Origin: Bacteroidales bacterium
GTDB lineage: Bacteria > Bacteroidota > Bacteroidia > Bacteroidales > UBA932
Assembly (NCBI GenBank): GCA_017438975.1
Contig: JAFRUH010000023.1
Location: 1 to 64,000 of the forward strand
Length of the DNA: 64,000 nt
Reading direction: 5' to 3'
In this document: piece after piece, positions 52,298 through 62,051 of the stretch
Position numbering within the stretch: the stretch's first letter is position 1
How the letters are laid out: each line of letters begins with the position of its first letter
The notes under the pieces: generated by a model
What the model was told of the DNA's origin: nothing
Databases searched by the model: none
The model's input: only the letters and a program-made list of their open reading frames with translations
Made by a program: the position numbers and the translations under genes

Positions 52298-54163
52298 TTA
52301 TTTCGCAGCATCGTTGCCCTTTAGGAAGGTAACGCGTTCCTCCATCCTCGCCGGAGCCTGCTCCGCGGTGCATTCACGAGGCGTCACCACGCCGAAAGCC
52401 TGGCAGTCATCCGCCCATTTCTGGGTGGCCTCCGCCACAGTATCGCCCCAGGTCCATGGAATTTTCTGTGCCATGCAATATTCCCGGCAGGCTGCCCAGT
52501 GGAAGAGCAGGAGCTGACGCGGAGAGAGGGTCTCCTTGCGGACGCGGGTCGCATACGGCTCGCCCGCCCGGGCTGCAGCCTGTGCAGCCGCATCCATCGC
52601 CTGCGCGGCGGCGACCATCGTCGCCGGCAAGATCCAGCCTTCCCCGTCCCGATGGTAGCAGCGCACCGGAATGTTTCCGGCGATAACAGGTTCGTGGATC
52701 AGGGAAATGTACCGCTGGATATGCGGAGCGGCGGCCTCACCGTAATATCCGCGGATGAATTCGTCAATCAGGGCCTTGTCGTCGGCATAGGGATCCCAGA
52801 GCAGGTGCGACAGGAGCCACAGGCGAAGCGGATCCAGGTCGCCGACCCGGGCGCAGGTGTTTCCCTGTTCAAAAACGCCTACGGCTCCGTTTTTCGCGAA
52901 GTACTGCATGTTCGGCCCATAGGAAAGCAGGTTCGGATGCGGAAGTTGATACGACCGGAAGTTCGTCACATAGTCCCAGATGAAAACCTGTCCGGGAGCC
53001 AGGGCGGCCCAGTCCGCCAAGTCTTTCTTGAAAGACTTGGCAACGGGAAGATCCGAGGACTCGAACGGAATGGAGAACGGGCATTCGATGTCACAAAGGC
53101 GGATCAGCACGTTGTGCCGCGGCTTGACATTCTTCGGGGCGGGACGGGTGTACTGGTAGGCAAACGTCTCGACCGTGACATGCGGGAATTCCTTTTCGAC
53201 GGCTTCGGCGACCCGGTTGACAAATTGCAGGACCGGGCCGGAATGGACCCCGCCCGTCTGTTCCTCCACAGCTTTACAGGCATCGCAGGTACAAGGGTCC
53301 CGCCAGTCATTCTGGCTGACGGAGAGGAAGTCGACTTCGGGATGCTCACGCAGCAGGCGAAGCGTCTCCTGGATGAAGGCTTTTTCCATCTCGGCGTTAG
53401 TCAGGCAGAGCTGCCGGGGCTCCCGTTTGCCGTTGATGAGGGAATACCATTCCGGATGGCTTTCGAAGTGTTCCTTCGGCGGAAGGATCTCGAAGAAGGA
53501 ATGGAAGGCGCTCTTCCGCCCCTCGAAGAAAAGCAGCCGGTGGCAGCCGCCCTTCTCAGCGGGGATATATCCGATCTGCTCGGTGCACCAGCGGATGCGG
53601 GAGGCGAAATTTCCCTTGAGGCGGAGGCGGAAATCGGCGTCATAGGCATCCAGGCAGGAAGCTTCGCGGTATTTCAGCGGCGGAGCATAGCTCAGGTCCA
53701 TCTCCGGAACGGGAAGGATCTCCCGCGAGGGGTAATCCGACTCCTTCGAAGTCCACCAGCGGACTCCGTATCCGTCTTCCAGCAGGGTGATGACCGCGTA
53801 AATCGGGCCGCGCGTCGGATGGCCGGTCAGGACCATGCCTCCCTTCACGGGCCGGATCAGGATTTCGTCATCAGACCAGTCTGCCTTATGCAGTTTGACG
53901 GCGGCCTTCGTTGCTCCGACCTGGAAGAGGAAGGCGCCCTTGTGCCTGCTGCGCGCATCGGATTCCGTTACGACCGGAACGGTCTGTCCGGAGATGTGGA
54001 GAAGTCCGTCCGCCAGTTCCCTGGCGGCACTTTGTTCGACGGGGGTCGCGTTATCCGGAATCACAATGGCAGCGTTGGAGGCAGCGTGGCAGCCGACCGT
54101 CATCAACGCAAACAGGCAACAGACAAGGAGAAAAAAGCGAGTCCTCATAGATTTCATATACAA
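52298..54163 (-). CDS. DUF4838 lipoprotein, GH67/GH115-like
   Basis: The 621-residue lipoprotein (lipobox MTVGC) begins with a small alpha/beta domain (about 30-120) like that preceding the barrel in GH20, GH67 and GH115 enzymes. A TIM-barrel-like DUF4838 region follows, with PEWYSLINGKR, FLSVSQNDWRDPCTCDACKAV and VETFAYQYTRPAP. The C-terminal helical region is also characteristic. Members occur in polysaccharide clusters, and their substrate is mostly unknown. In-frame ATGs at 54157 and 54148 are alternative starts. Confidence 0.85.
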   Translation of the reverse strand: MYMKSMRTRFFLLVCCLFALMTVGCHAASNAAIVIPDNATPVEQSAARELADGLLHISGQTVPVVTESDARSRHKGAFLFQVGATKAAVKLHKADWSDDEILIRPVKGGMVLTGHPTRGPIYAVITLLEDGYGVRWWTSKESDYPSREILPVPEMDLSYAPPLKYREASCLDAYDADFRLRLKGNFASRIRWCTEQIGYIPAEKGGCHRLLFFEGRKSAFHSFFEILPPKEHFESHPEWYSLINGKREPRQLCLTNAEMEKAFIQETLRLLREHPEVDFLSVSQNDWRDPCTCDACKAVEEQTGGVHSGPVLQFVNRVAEAVEKEFPHVTVETFAYQYTRPAPKNVKPRHNVLIRLCDIECPFSIPFESSDLPVAKSFKKDLADWAALAPGQVFIWDYVTNFRSYQLPHPNLLSYGPNMQYFAKNGAVGVFEQGNTCARVGDLDPLRLWLLSHLLWDPYADDKALIDEFIRGYYGEAAAPHIQRYISLIHEPVIAGNIPVRCYHRDGEGWILPATMVAAAQAMDAAAQAAARAGEPYATRVRKETLSPRQLLLFHWAACREYCMAQKIPWTWGDTVAEATQKWADDCQAFGVVTPRECTAEQAPARMEERVTFLKGNDAAK

Positions 54164-54184
54164 TATCTTAATTCACAAAAAAAC

Positions 54185-56269
54185 TCAATTGTTCTTCCGG
54201 TACTCATACATGCCGTAACCCACCTTGCGGATGCCGGCGATCGTCTCGGGATATGGCGTGTCGCAGACATCGGTGAAGCCGACCTGGAGGTTTTCCCCGT
54301 CAAAGCGGCCGGTCGTCGCCTGGTCGGAGAACTGATGCCAGTGTACCCCGATGACATTCGGGTGGTGCAGGGCGGATTCCACATAGTGGACATAAGCTTC
54401 GGCACGCCGCTCCTGGCTGCCGACATCGATCAGGCCGCTGTGGAACATGCCGCGGTCAAGCGCGCCGAAGTGGTATTCCCCGACCATGACCGGTTTGTCC
54501 ACGCTCTCCGGCAGATTGATGGGATTGACCGTAAATCCGTAGCGGTTGAAGCTGATGACATCGCAGTACCTGGCCCCGATGGAAATCAGGTCTTCGGTAT
54601 AGCCGGCAAAACGGCAGCCCATGTAAAGCACGCCAGGGGCCAGCTTGTCGAACGCCTGGCGGATGTTGCTGAAATACTTGTGGATGACCGCGTGGTTGAA
54701 CGCGAGTAAATCCGCGCGGTTTTTCTCCGTCGTGCCCACATTTTTCCGATTCTGCAGGAGGGCGTCCCAGGAAGCAAAGCTGCTGCCCCAGGCATCGTTC
54801 AGCCCGGCAATGGTGCCGTACTTCACTTTCAGGTCGGCAAGGAACTGCTTTTTCGCCGCCTGCGTGGCCGGGGCCTTCAGGACGACTTCGGCCAGGTAGG
54901 TCTCATGGCCCCACTTGATCTCGTTATCCACGAAGAAACCCAGGCACCAGGGATCTTCCACTTCCCGCCTTCGGTCGGTCAGCTGTTTCTCGACCGAAGC
55001 CGTGAAGCTCGGATCGAACGGATCCATGAACGGCCACCAGCCCGTGGTCCCGGCAATCGGCTCGGAAACGACTTCGAGCCGGTCCATGTACGGGGTCCGG
55101 TCCATCAGGCAGATGTCCTTGTCGGAGGAATTGGCGATGGTGTTGAGCCCCCAGCTGCGCAGCCGCCGGTGGCAGATGTCACCGAAGGAGGCCAGGTAGT
55201 CTTTTCCGTACTTGCGGTAGAGGTTCGCCGATGAGAAATCGTAAGTCGAATCAATGCCGCGGGCCGTGTAATACGGCTTCAGCAGGGCGTCATACGTCCG
55301 GTAGAAAGGAGCGAATTCGGAGCCTTCCGCCGGCAGTTCCTCGAAGTAATGGCAGCGGTTCTTCAGGTTCTTTCCCTCAAGCGGGGTGACGGCGCAGGAG
55401 TGCGACACGCGCACGACACCATGCGACCAGAAGAGATAACCTTCCGGATCGACCATCCACCACTTTCCGTCAATCTTTTCCACGCGGAAATGACCGGTCG
55501 CTTCCAGTTTCGGACCGGCTGCCCATCCGCCGTATTTGGAACGGTCCTTCGGTCCGGGATAGGCCGCCAGGTCTTTCTCTTCGGCTTCGCGGGCCTTCTG
55601 CAGATCGGCATCCTCATGCACCTTGCCCGGCCACTCGGCATACTTGAACTGGCCGTACTTGTCGATGAACGGGAAGAACTCGTCGGGCGTCATGCTGAAG
55701 AGTTTGTCCCGCGGGGCCTTCTTTCCCGGGACCAGTTCGACATCGGAAACGGTCCATTCCGCATCCGGGTAACCGCGCCCGTTGAAGAACGTCACTTTTT
55801 CGACATGGGCATAATCGAGATTGTCGGCATACAGCCCGGAGATCCGTCCGTACGGAGAGTTTCGGATGAACGGGAATTCCTTGTAAATCTCCGGATAAGG
55901 CATCGGCTCCGGCAGTTCCAGCGTGAGGGTCTGGCGGCTGCCCGGCTCCAGGACATAGCGCTTGAAGAGGCCTGGCTGGTTATTCCCGTCATTGTAAACC
56001 CGCACATACAGGGGCATCGGCTCTGCGGAATGGTTTTCTGCCGTCCAGCGGAGGGCCTTGTACGGCGTCCAGTCGGCCACGGAATGATAAATGCCGAATC
56101 CGGCGTTCCTGTTCTCGTTATGGATGCGGACAGCGGAAGGAGCTGTCGTCAAGGAAGCCTGATGGGCATTGAGTTTGACCCCTTCCCTATCCAGGAGACT
56201 GACACTCTTGGGGCCGCAGGAGGCCAGAAAGAGAAGAGTCGGAATTATCAGGAGGAAAAAGTGTCTCAT
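54185..56269 (-). CDS. GH50-like (agarase-type) clan GH-A glycosidase lipoprotein
   Basis: The 694-residue lipoprotein (lipobox LFLASC) has an N-terminal carbohydrate-binding-like beta domain (about 25-190) and a clan GH-A barrel. GFFVDNEIKWG would supply the acid/base Glu, and VMVGEYHFGALDRGMFHSG the nucleophile Glu. Both segments resemble GH50 beta-agarases, which release neoagarobiose from agarose. In a gut organism the true substrate may be another galactan. It starts 3 nt after the GH42-like gene. Confidence in the family is moderate. Confidence 0.72.
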   Translation of the reverse strand: MRHFFLLIIPTLLFLASCGPKSVSLLDREGVKLNAHQASLTTAPSAVRIHNENRNAGFGIYHSVADWTPYKALRWTAENHSAEPMPLYVRVYNDGNNQPGLFKRYVLEPGSRQTLTLELPEPMPYPEIYKEFPFIRNSPYGRISGLYADNLDYAHVEKVTFFNGRGYPDAEWTVSDVELVPGKKAPRDKLFSMTPDEFFPFIDKYGQFKYAEWPGKVHEDADLQKAREAEEKDLAAYPGPKDRSKYGGWAAGPKLEATGHFRVEKIDGKWWMVDPEGYLFWSHGVVRVSHSCAVTPLEGKNLKNRCHYFEELPAEGSEFAPFYRTYDALLKPYYTARGIDSTYDFSSANLYRKYGKDYLASFGDICHRRLRSWGLNTIANSSDKDICLMDRTPYMDRLEVVSEPIAGTTGWWPFMDPFDPSFTASVEKQLTDRRREVEDPWCLGFFVDNEIKWGHETYLAEVVLKAPATQAAKKQFLADLKVKYGTIAGLNDAWGSSFASWDALLQNRKNVGTTEKNRADLLAFNHAVIHKYFSNIRQAFDKLAPGVLYMGCRFAGYTEDLISIGARYCDVISFNRYGFTVNPINLPESVDKPVMVGEYHFGALDRGMFHSGLIDVGSQERRAEAYVHYVESALHHPNVIGVHWHQFSDQATTGRFDGENLQVGFTDVCDTPYPETIAGIRKVGYGMYEYRKNN

Positions 56270-56272
56270 AAA

Positions 56273-58192
56273 CTATTTCCAAATAATCTCATATAAACGG
56301 GTGTCCGGGGAGGCGAATTCTACCTTGAAGGATTTCGCACGCTTGGCGACGACTTCACCGCTGAAAAGGTCCACGACCTTCGCCGCCTTCCGGGGCAGGG
56401 AGACGGTCCTCATCCCGCCCTCCATGCAATGGATCGAAAGCAGGCGCTCGTTGGCGAAGACAGGGTTGCAGTCCTCCGTATAGAAATGGACCCCGGCCCG
56501 CTCACAGATCCCCCGGAGGACCTCGGTCGTGAACGCATTGGGATCATAGGCATAGGCGGAAGTCCATCCTCCCATCGGCGTCTCCGTGAAGTCGGCGGCG
56601 CCGCTGACGAAGGGAACTCCGGCCCAGGCGCTGACCCGCTCCGGATCCAGGGTCTTCCCGTCGATGATGCCCGGGGCGTACGAGAAGAGCACCGTCCTCC
56701 CCTCCGCGCAGACCTTTTCCCGAAGGAAGCGGGCGCGGGCCTCGTCGATCAGGAACACCTGCGGAAGCATGATCACCTTGTACCTCGAAAGGTCCAGTTT
56801 CTCCATGTCGTTGAAAGAATAGCAGTCGATTGGGGCTCCGATCTGGGAAAGGCGGTTCCGGAGCGATTCCGCTCCCGCACTGCAGAGGGGATCCTGTTCC
56901 CGGAGATAGTATACGCTCTGGGGATCCCCGATGAAAAGGATTTCGGCCGCAGAGGGAGAAAGGTCGTCCCGGAAACGCTCCTGGATCTTTTCCATCTCCC
57001 CGATCCGTTCCCTGAGGTGCGGATCGTCGTAGAAGCCGCCCCACATGTCGAACCACCAGTAGCTGGCGTGGTTGATAAGGGCGAAACAGGCCTCCCGCAT
57101 ATTCCCGGCGATATCTTCCTCCACGGAATTCCAGGCCTTGATATCGGACATCTTCCCTTTCATCTTCTGCCCGAAATCATGCGGACGGAAATCGATTTCG
57201 TGGAGGAAACGCTTCCCGTTCAGCATGGCCGTCCCGAACATCGTCTGCGAGCCGCTGCCGCCTCCGATCTTCCGGTTCGAATAGGAACCGGGCGAGACGA
57301 AGAAATCCAGGTCCGGACTGGCATAGACACGCTCATACTCCAGATGGCCGTCGGCGACAACGGTATTGCCGCCGCCCCAGAAGTAACCGAAGAAGGCACC
57401 GATCTGCTTCCCTTCCGGGAGCATGGCCCTGGCCTCGCGCGCAAAGTCCAGGAGGGCATCGGCGACCACGTCGTTGGTGAACCGCCACCAGTCGACCTTC
57501 ACCTGTTCCGTCGCCGGATCGTAGATCTTGTTCTCGAAGGCGGCTTGATGCAGGGCGGCGAAGGTCGGGCCGGACGGCCCGTAATCCAGCCCCCGTTCCT
57601 TGCACCAATTCGGCCAGAGCATTTCCTTTTCCATCGTCGGATAGCCATGCCGGTGGTCCAGCCATTCCGTCGTACTGCCCGCACAAAGGAGATAAGCGGC
57701 GATCCGGTCCCCGTAATGGGCCTCGCTGTAGGCAAGGAAATCCTTCATCCACTGCATCGTCATTTTCTTCCAGCGGGGACTGCAGCAGGCCGAAACGATG
57801 TCCGTGAAGGAATCGAAGCGGAAGAGTTTCCGCGACAGCCACCAGGGCGTATTCAGGTCGACCATGCAGATCAGGTTCCCGTCGGGGAAAGTCGCGTTCA
57901 TCTCCTCCATCTGTTCGTCGAGATGCTCGAACTCATACTCCCCTTCCCCGGTCCAGATCGGCGGATACTCGCAGTATCCACCTCCCAAGCGGTTGATCGT
58001 ATTCGAGGCGAAGAAACAACGGGTCTTTACGCCGAGTTCCTGCGAGAAAATCTTTCCCATCTCCGGTTGTTTCACGAACGAACGGTAGCAGCCGAAGGCC
58101 GGTGGAAGGGCATCCTGGGCCTGAGCAGCCAGCGGGGACAGCATAGCAGCGAGAAAGACGGCGTGTTTGATAAAGTGCTTAAAATCAATCAT
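56273..58192 (-). CDS. GH42-like beta-galactosidase-type hydrolase
   Basis: The 639-residue secreted protein has a signal peptide ending in AAQAQ, then a barrel with LLCAGSTTEWLDH (candidate acid/base Glu) and RFLHEIDFRPHD (candidate nucleophile). A Rossmann-like trimerisation domain (about 400-540, containing YKVIMLPQVFLIDEARA) follows, as in GH42. A beta domain ends the protein. The ATG at 58192 follows a strong GGAGG ribosome-binding site by 10 nt, which is unusual in this phylum. The 5' leader and first 11 codons match those of the GH28 gene at 61963. Confidence 0.8.
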   Translation of the reverse strand: MIDFKHFIKHAVFLAAMLSPLAAQAQDALPPAFGCYRSFVKQPEMGKIFSQELGVKTRCFFASNTINRLGGGYCEYPPIWTGEGEYEFEHLDEQMEEMNATFPDGNLICMVDLNTPWWLSRKLFRFDSFTDIVSACCSPRWKKMTMQWMKDFLAYSEAHYGDRIAAYLLCAGSTTEWLDHRHGYPTMEKEMLWPNWCKERGLDYGPSGPTFAALHQAAFENKIYDPATEQVKVDWWRFTNDVVADALLDFAREARAMLPEGKQIGAFFGYFWGGGNTVVADGHLEYERVYASPDLDFFVSPGSYSNRKIGGGSGSQTMFGTAMLNGKRFLHEIDFRPHDFGQKMKGKMSDIKAWNSVEEDIAGNMREACFALINHASYWWFDMWGGFYDDPHLRERIGEMEKIQERFRDDLSPSAAEILFIGDPQSVYYLREQDPLCSAGAESLRNRLSQIGAPIDCYSFNDMEKLDLSRYKVIMLPQVFLIDEARARFLREKVCAEGRTVLFSYAPGIIDGKTLDPERVSAWAGVPFVSGAADFTETPMGGWTSAYAYDPNAFTTEVLRGICERAGVHFYTEDCNPVFANERLLSIHCMEGGMRTVSLPRKAAKVVDLFSGEVVAKRAKSFKVEFASPDTRLYEIIWK

Positions 58193-58251
58193 TTCTTTTA
58201 TTCCTCCTACCCCCAATCTCAGGGGAGAAATCTATTAATTTATTCAGTTTC
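58160..58251 (-). repeat. Duplicated leader and start-codon cassette, copy 1
   Basis: This 92-nt stretch covers 59 nt of leader and the first 11 codons of the GH42-like gene. It aligns without gaps to 61931-62022 at 64 of 92 positions. The leader contains the GGAGG site at 58207-58203, and the coding part gives MIDFKHFIKHA versus MIDLKNIMGHA in copy 2. Outside this stretch the two downstream proteins are unrelated. Confidence 0.8.
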
Positions 58252-58257
58252 AATCAA

Positions 58258-60432
58258 TTACAAATCACGCTCAAAAACCAGCAGCCGGATGCTCTGGGCT
58301 CCGAGCGGGCCTTCCTTCGGTTCTCCTTCGGGGACGTCGGTCGCCGTCAGTTTCCACCCCTTTTCCGGAGTGACGGTGAACGAGGCCGGAGCATCGTCAG
58401 AGACATTCCAGACGACAACCCCCATCCTCTTCCCGTTGACGAAGGCCCGGGCAAGGACATAGGGACCTTCCGTCTGCAGCGAGAAACCATCGTCCGAGAC
58501 GAACGAACCGGCATAGAGCAGGTCCTCATGCCTCCGGCGAAGGTCCATGACCGCCTTGCTGTAGCGCACGACCGCCGCGGGATCTTGGTTCACCATGGTG
58601 GAGATGTCCGGCTTGAGCCGGATGTCGTCATATTCCGCCGGGACCGGGATACGTCCGTCGATCAGGTAATTCTTGTCAGGGACGTAACGGCACTCGATCT
58701 CATGCTTGTACCCGAAGGCTGTGCTGAAATTCACGCTTCCGCGCGTCGATGCGGGCGTCGCGGAGCGGACGCACAAAATGGCCTCCGGGAAGGTATAGCG
58801 GTACATGTCCGGGAACGGGGTCCAGAAGGATCCGCCGTCGAAGGCGGCCCGGACATAGACCGGATCCGGGCACTGCTCGGAGGTCGGGGAATAACCCCAA
58901 TAAAATTGAATCCCTTCCATCGCGCAGTCCTGAAGGCCTTCCGCGGCGATCATGAAACCGGGATGGATTGCCTCCATGGCCTCGTGGATATGCTCGAAAA
59001 TAGCCATGCGGTCCCGTTCATAGACAACGGCCGGGATGCTGTGTCCGTGTCCTTCCCCGTAGCAATAGTACGAAGGAGCGACCGTGACCTGGTCGTACAG
59101 CAGGCCGTCGGCCCCGAGCTCATGCGCTTCCATCGCCAGGTCCATGAGGCGGTTGCACCATGCCTCGCTCCGATAGCAGCCCTTGCCGAAGAAGCGCTTG
59201 GGCCCGTCGCTGAAGAACTTCCCGTAACGCATGATAACGAATTCCCCGTCTCTCCGCACCGTCGAAACGAAACGGCCCGTATCCGGCCAGTACTGCGTTC
59301 CGACAGTGTCGATGAGCTGGCCGTTCGTGTAAAGAACGACCTTCTTCGCCTTTCCATGGGCCTTCCGGATGGCTTCCTTCAGGGCTTCTTCTCCCCCCAT
59401 GTCCTCTGCGGCGTCGTAGTCGGGATAGAAACGGTCATGGCCGCCGACCGTCCAGCCGAAAAGCGAGAGGATATCCAAGCCGCGCCGTTCCGCCTCGTCG
59501 GAAAGGGTCGTCCCGACTTCCGGATAGGTCCAGATGGGCACCCCGTTCTGGTTCTTCAGGATCGTCATCAGCCAGCCGGAACTCCGGCGCATCCAGTCGG
59601 CATTCTCCGGGACGGGACGGACGGACCGGAACCAGCTCCGATAGGTTTTGGCACCCTCTTTCCAGGAGCCCCGGGTCCATGCCTTCCGGGTCGGCGGGCC
59701 TTCCCAGCTTTCTCCCGGGAAGCAGGTGAAATGGTTGATCTGCAGGAAACTGACCCGTTTCTCGTCCGGATAATACCGGAAGCGGAACTCTTTCCAGCGG
59801 AAAAGGGGATCGTGACTGGCAAGATAGAGGTTTTCCGTGCCGGAAGAAAATTCCGCCCACTGCATGGACAGCTGCCGGCTCTGCGGATAGTTCCAGGAGG
59901 ATTCGAAATAGCCCTCATCGCATGCTTTCCAGCCCACGGCTTCGTCGAGATGGGCGAAAGAACGGCCTTCGGCCTTTTCCACATCCGCACCGACATCCCG
60001 CCCCCGCGTATCTTCGATAAGGGTCAGGTCGTGCCGGAAACCGGCCCCGTTGGGCATGAGCAATTTCATCCGGGAGACATCGACCCCGAGATCCCGGAAC
60101 TCCGGTGTCGTCAGGGCGAGGACGACCCAGCCTTCCTCCCGGTTGGTCACGGACGGGAGGATCTCCAGGGATTTCGCGGTTCCGCTGTAAATGAAACGGA
60201 CTTCGATGGCTTTCCCTCCGACCGACGGATAGGTTACTACCGTCTTTCCGCCCTGACGACTCACAAGGGGCGCAGCGGCTTCCGCCGAAGGAATGACGAG
60301 GGTCGTCCTCGCCGCATCCGTGGTTTCAACGGTCAGTTCCCAATCCGCATTCAGATCGGGTTCATAAGGTCTTGTGCAGGAAAACGCGAGGGTCATCCCG
60401 GCCAGCATGGCGGTCCATAAGATTCTTTTCAT
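58258..60432 (-). CDS. DUF6259-like exported protein (glycosidase-like barrel)
   Basis: The 724-residue lipoprotein (lipobox LAFSC) has an N-terminal beta-sandwich (about 25-290) with VTNREEGWVVLAL, followed by a TIM-barrel-like region with WTVGGHDRFYPDYD, VVLYTNGQLID, LGADGLLYDQV and MIAAEGLQD. A C-terminal beta domain ends the protein. This pattern fits the DUF6259 family, probably retaining glycosidases, with Asp and Glu in the last two motifs as candidate catalytic residues. It is paralogous to the partial gene at 62052. It starts 4 nt after the GH28 gene. Confidence 0.75.
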   Translation of the reverse strand: MKRILWTAMLAGMTLAFSCTRPYEPDLNADWELTVETTDAARTTLVIPSAEAAAPLVSRQGGKTVVTYPSVGGKAIEVRFIYSGTAKSLEILPSVTNREEGWVVLALTTPEFRDLGVDVSRMKLLMPNGAGFRHDLTLIEDTRGRDVGADVEKAEGRSFAHLDEAVGWKACDEGYFESSWNYPQSRQLSMQWAEFSSGTENLYLASHDPLFRWKEFRFRYYPDEKRVSFLQINHFTCFPGESWEGPPTRKAWTRGSWKEGAKTYRSWFRSVRPVPENADWMRRSSGWLMTILKNQNGVPIWTYPEVGTTLSDEAERRGLDILSLFGWTVGGHDRFYPDYDAAEDMGGEEALKEAIRKAHGKAKKVVLYTNGQLIDTVGTQYWPDTGRFVSTVRRDGEFVIMRYGKFFSDGPKRFFGKGCYRSEAWCNRLMDLAMEAHELGADGLLYDQVTVAPSYYCYGEGHGHSIPAVVYERDRMAIFEHIHEAMEAIHPGFMIAAEGLQDCAMEGIQFYWGYSPTSEQCPDPVYVRAAFDGGSFWTPFPDMYRYTFPEAILCVRSATPASTRGSVNFSTAFGYKHEIECRYVPDKNYLIDGRIPVPAEYDDIRLKPDISTMVNQDPAAVVRYSKAVMDLRRRHEDLLYAGSFVSDDGFSLQTEGPYVLARAFVNGKRMGVVVWNVSDDAPASFTVTPEKGWKLTATDVPEGEPKEGPLGAQSIRLLVFERDL

Positions 60433-60436
60433 ACGG

Positions 60437-61963
60437 CTATTCCAGATGGGTTGGGTTCAAGGTCAGGTTCTTGACATCCTCCTGCAGGATGAGCGGACGG
60501 GAATCCGGCGCGTCAAAGGTGAAGCGGACGTCGTCCAGGACGAGTCCGTCCACATGGCGGAGGTACATCCCCTTCGCCGGCATCGGACCGCCGAACATCC
60601 AGGGATCCGGATACTTCTTTTCTCCCTCCGGGACCTCTTTCAGCGCGGCTTCCGGGGTCAGGCCCCCGGTTGCATGCACGTGCAGGCACCGGATCGAAAT
60701 GTCCTCGACGGGGTGGCCGGGAATGCCCGCAATGATGATACCGAATAAAGGCGGCGTGTCATAAACGGCGTTGACGTCATGGATACGGACCCGCCGGATA
60801 TGGCCGGTCTCGCGGCCCTCCGGACTCCGCATCCGGGCGCCGAGCCGGATGAACAGCGGCGCTCCGACGACCCGCCGCATGGTCAGGTTCCCGATCACGA
60901 CGTCTTCCAGGTCTCCCCCGTCCATGGACTCGAGGAGCACGCCTCCGCTGAGATCGAAGGTGCAGTTGGTGATGGCCACGTTCTTGAAACCACCGCTCGA
61001 CTCGGTGCCGAACTTGATGCGGCCCGCCGCCCGGCGATCCAGCCTGCCCGGCTTGTTCCGAGACCCGGAAAGGACCGGCAGGGCCCTCGTCCCGTCCAAC
61101 AGGGCGCCGGTTTCATAGCCGCTCAGGGCACAGTCCGAAATAACGACATTCTCCGTATCGCGGTAATACCCGAGCGCATAGGACGCCTTCAGCACGATCC
61201 CGTCGTCCCAGGGCGTATTGACAAGACACCCCGTCACGCGGACGTTCCTGCAGGCGTCGATGTCGAGGCCGTCCCGGTTCGAATCGATGACAAGGTCATG
61301 GATATTGAGATTGTCCACACCGGTCGCAAGGAGCGCGAAATGGCCGCAGCGGTAGAGCGTGAGATCCCGGATCGTGACCCCGCGGCAATTCTTGAGCGAA
61401 ATCGCCTTGTTGCCCTGGCCGGCCGGGAGGGCGAGGTCGCCGAGCTTGTTGCGGAGTCGGAACACCTCGGGGACGTTGAAATTCCCGTCCAGGAGCCCTT
61501 CCCCGTCAATCATTCCGTCTCCCCCGATCGTGATGTCCTCGAGACCGATCCCCCAGATCAGGGAATTCTTCCAGTGGCTGTGCCCGAAATCCTGATAGTC
61601 ATCGTAGGGGCAGGGTTCCGGAGCGTCATATCCCTCCGTGGCAGAAGGCTTCGCGGCCAGCAGGACCGCTCCCTTCTCCAGATAGAGCGTGATATGGCTT
61701 TCCAGACGGATGGAATAGCTGGCATAGGTCCCGGCGGGGAAATAGACGGTCCCCCCACCCGCTTTTACCGCGGCGCCGATGGCCGCGTTGATGGCCGGGG
61801 AATCAATGGCTTTTCCATCCCCCTTGGCACCGTAATCCCGGACGTTATGGACAGCGGCCCGGCTCCCGACAGGGAGGAGCAGCAGGAATCCCAACAGCCA
61901 AGCTCCGGACAACCGGGAATCCCGTCTTCGGGCGTGCCCCATAATGTTCTTTAAATCAATCAT
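60437..61963 (-). CDS. GH28 family polygalacturonase-like enzyme
   Basis: The 508-residue protein has a signal or membrane-anchor segment (about 20-38) and the pectinase start VRDYGAKGDGKAIDSPAINAAI. A right-handed beta-helix follows, with the GH28 active-site motifs NRDGLDIDACRN (NxDG-type) and the DDGIVLKAS segment (DD pair). GH28 enzymes cleave polygalacturonan or rhamnogalacturonan. The ATG at 61963 is preceded by GGAGG with 10-nt spacing. It sits between the two DUF6259-like genes. Confidence 0.9.
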   Translation of the reverse strand: MIDLKNIMGHARRRDSRLSGAWLLGFLLLLPVGSRAAVHNVRDYGAKGDGKAIDSPAINAAIGAAVKAGGGTVYFPAGTYASYSIRLESHITLYLEKGAVLLAAKPSATEGYDAPEPCPYDDYQDFGHSHWKNSLIWGIGLEDITIGGDGMIDGEGLLDGNFNVPEVFRLRNKLGDLALPAGQGNKAISLKNCRGVTIRDLTLYRCGHFALLATGVDNLNIHDLVIDSNRDGLDIDACRNVRVTGCLVNTPWDDGIVLKASYALGYYRDTENVVISDCALSGYETGALLDGTRALPVLSGSRNKPGRLDRRAAGRIKFGTESSGGFKNVAITNCTFDLSGGVLLESMDGGDLEDVVIGNLTMRRVVGAPLFIRLGARMRSPEGRETGHIRRVRIHDVNAVYDTPPLFGIIIAGIPGHPVEDISIRCLHVHATGGLTPEAALKEVPEGEKKYPDPWMFGGPMPAKGMYLRHVDGLVLDDVRFTFDAPDSRPLILQEDVKNLTLNPTHLE

Positions 61964-62022
61964 TTCCGCATTTCCTCCTATCCCAAATTGCACAGGAACA
62001 ATCTTTTAAATCGCTAAGAATC
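61931..62022 (-). repeat. Duplicated leader and start-codon cassette, copy 2
   Basis: This is the counterpart of 58160-58251. The GGAGG site is at 61978-61974, exactly 10 nt before the ATG as in copy 1. The upstream gene in both cases encodes a DUF6259-like protein, which suggests that a unit consisting of that gene, the leader and the next start codon was duplicated in tandem. Confidence 0.8.
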
Positions 62023-62051
62023 AATCATTTACCGGTCACGGCCGAAATCTT

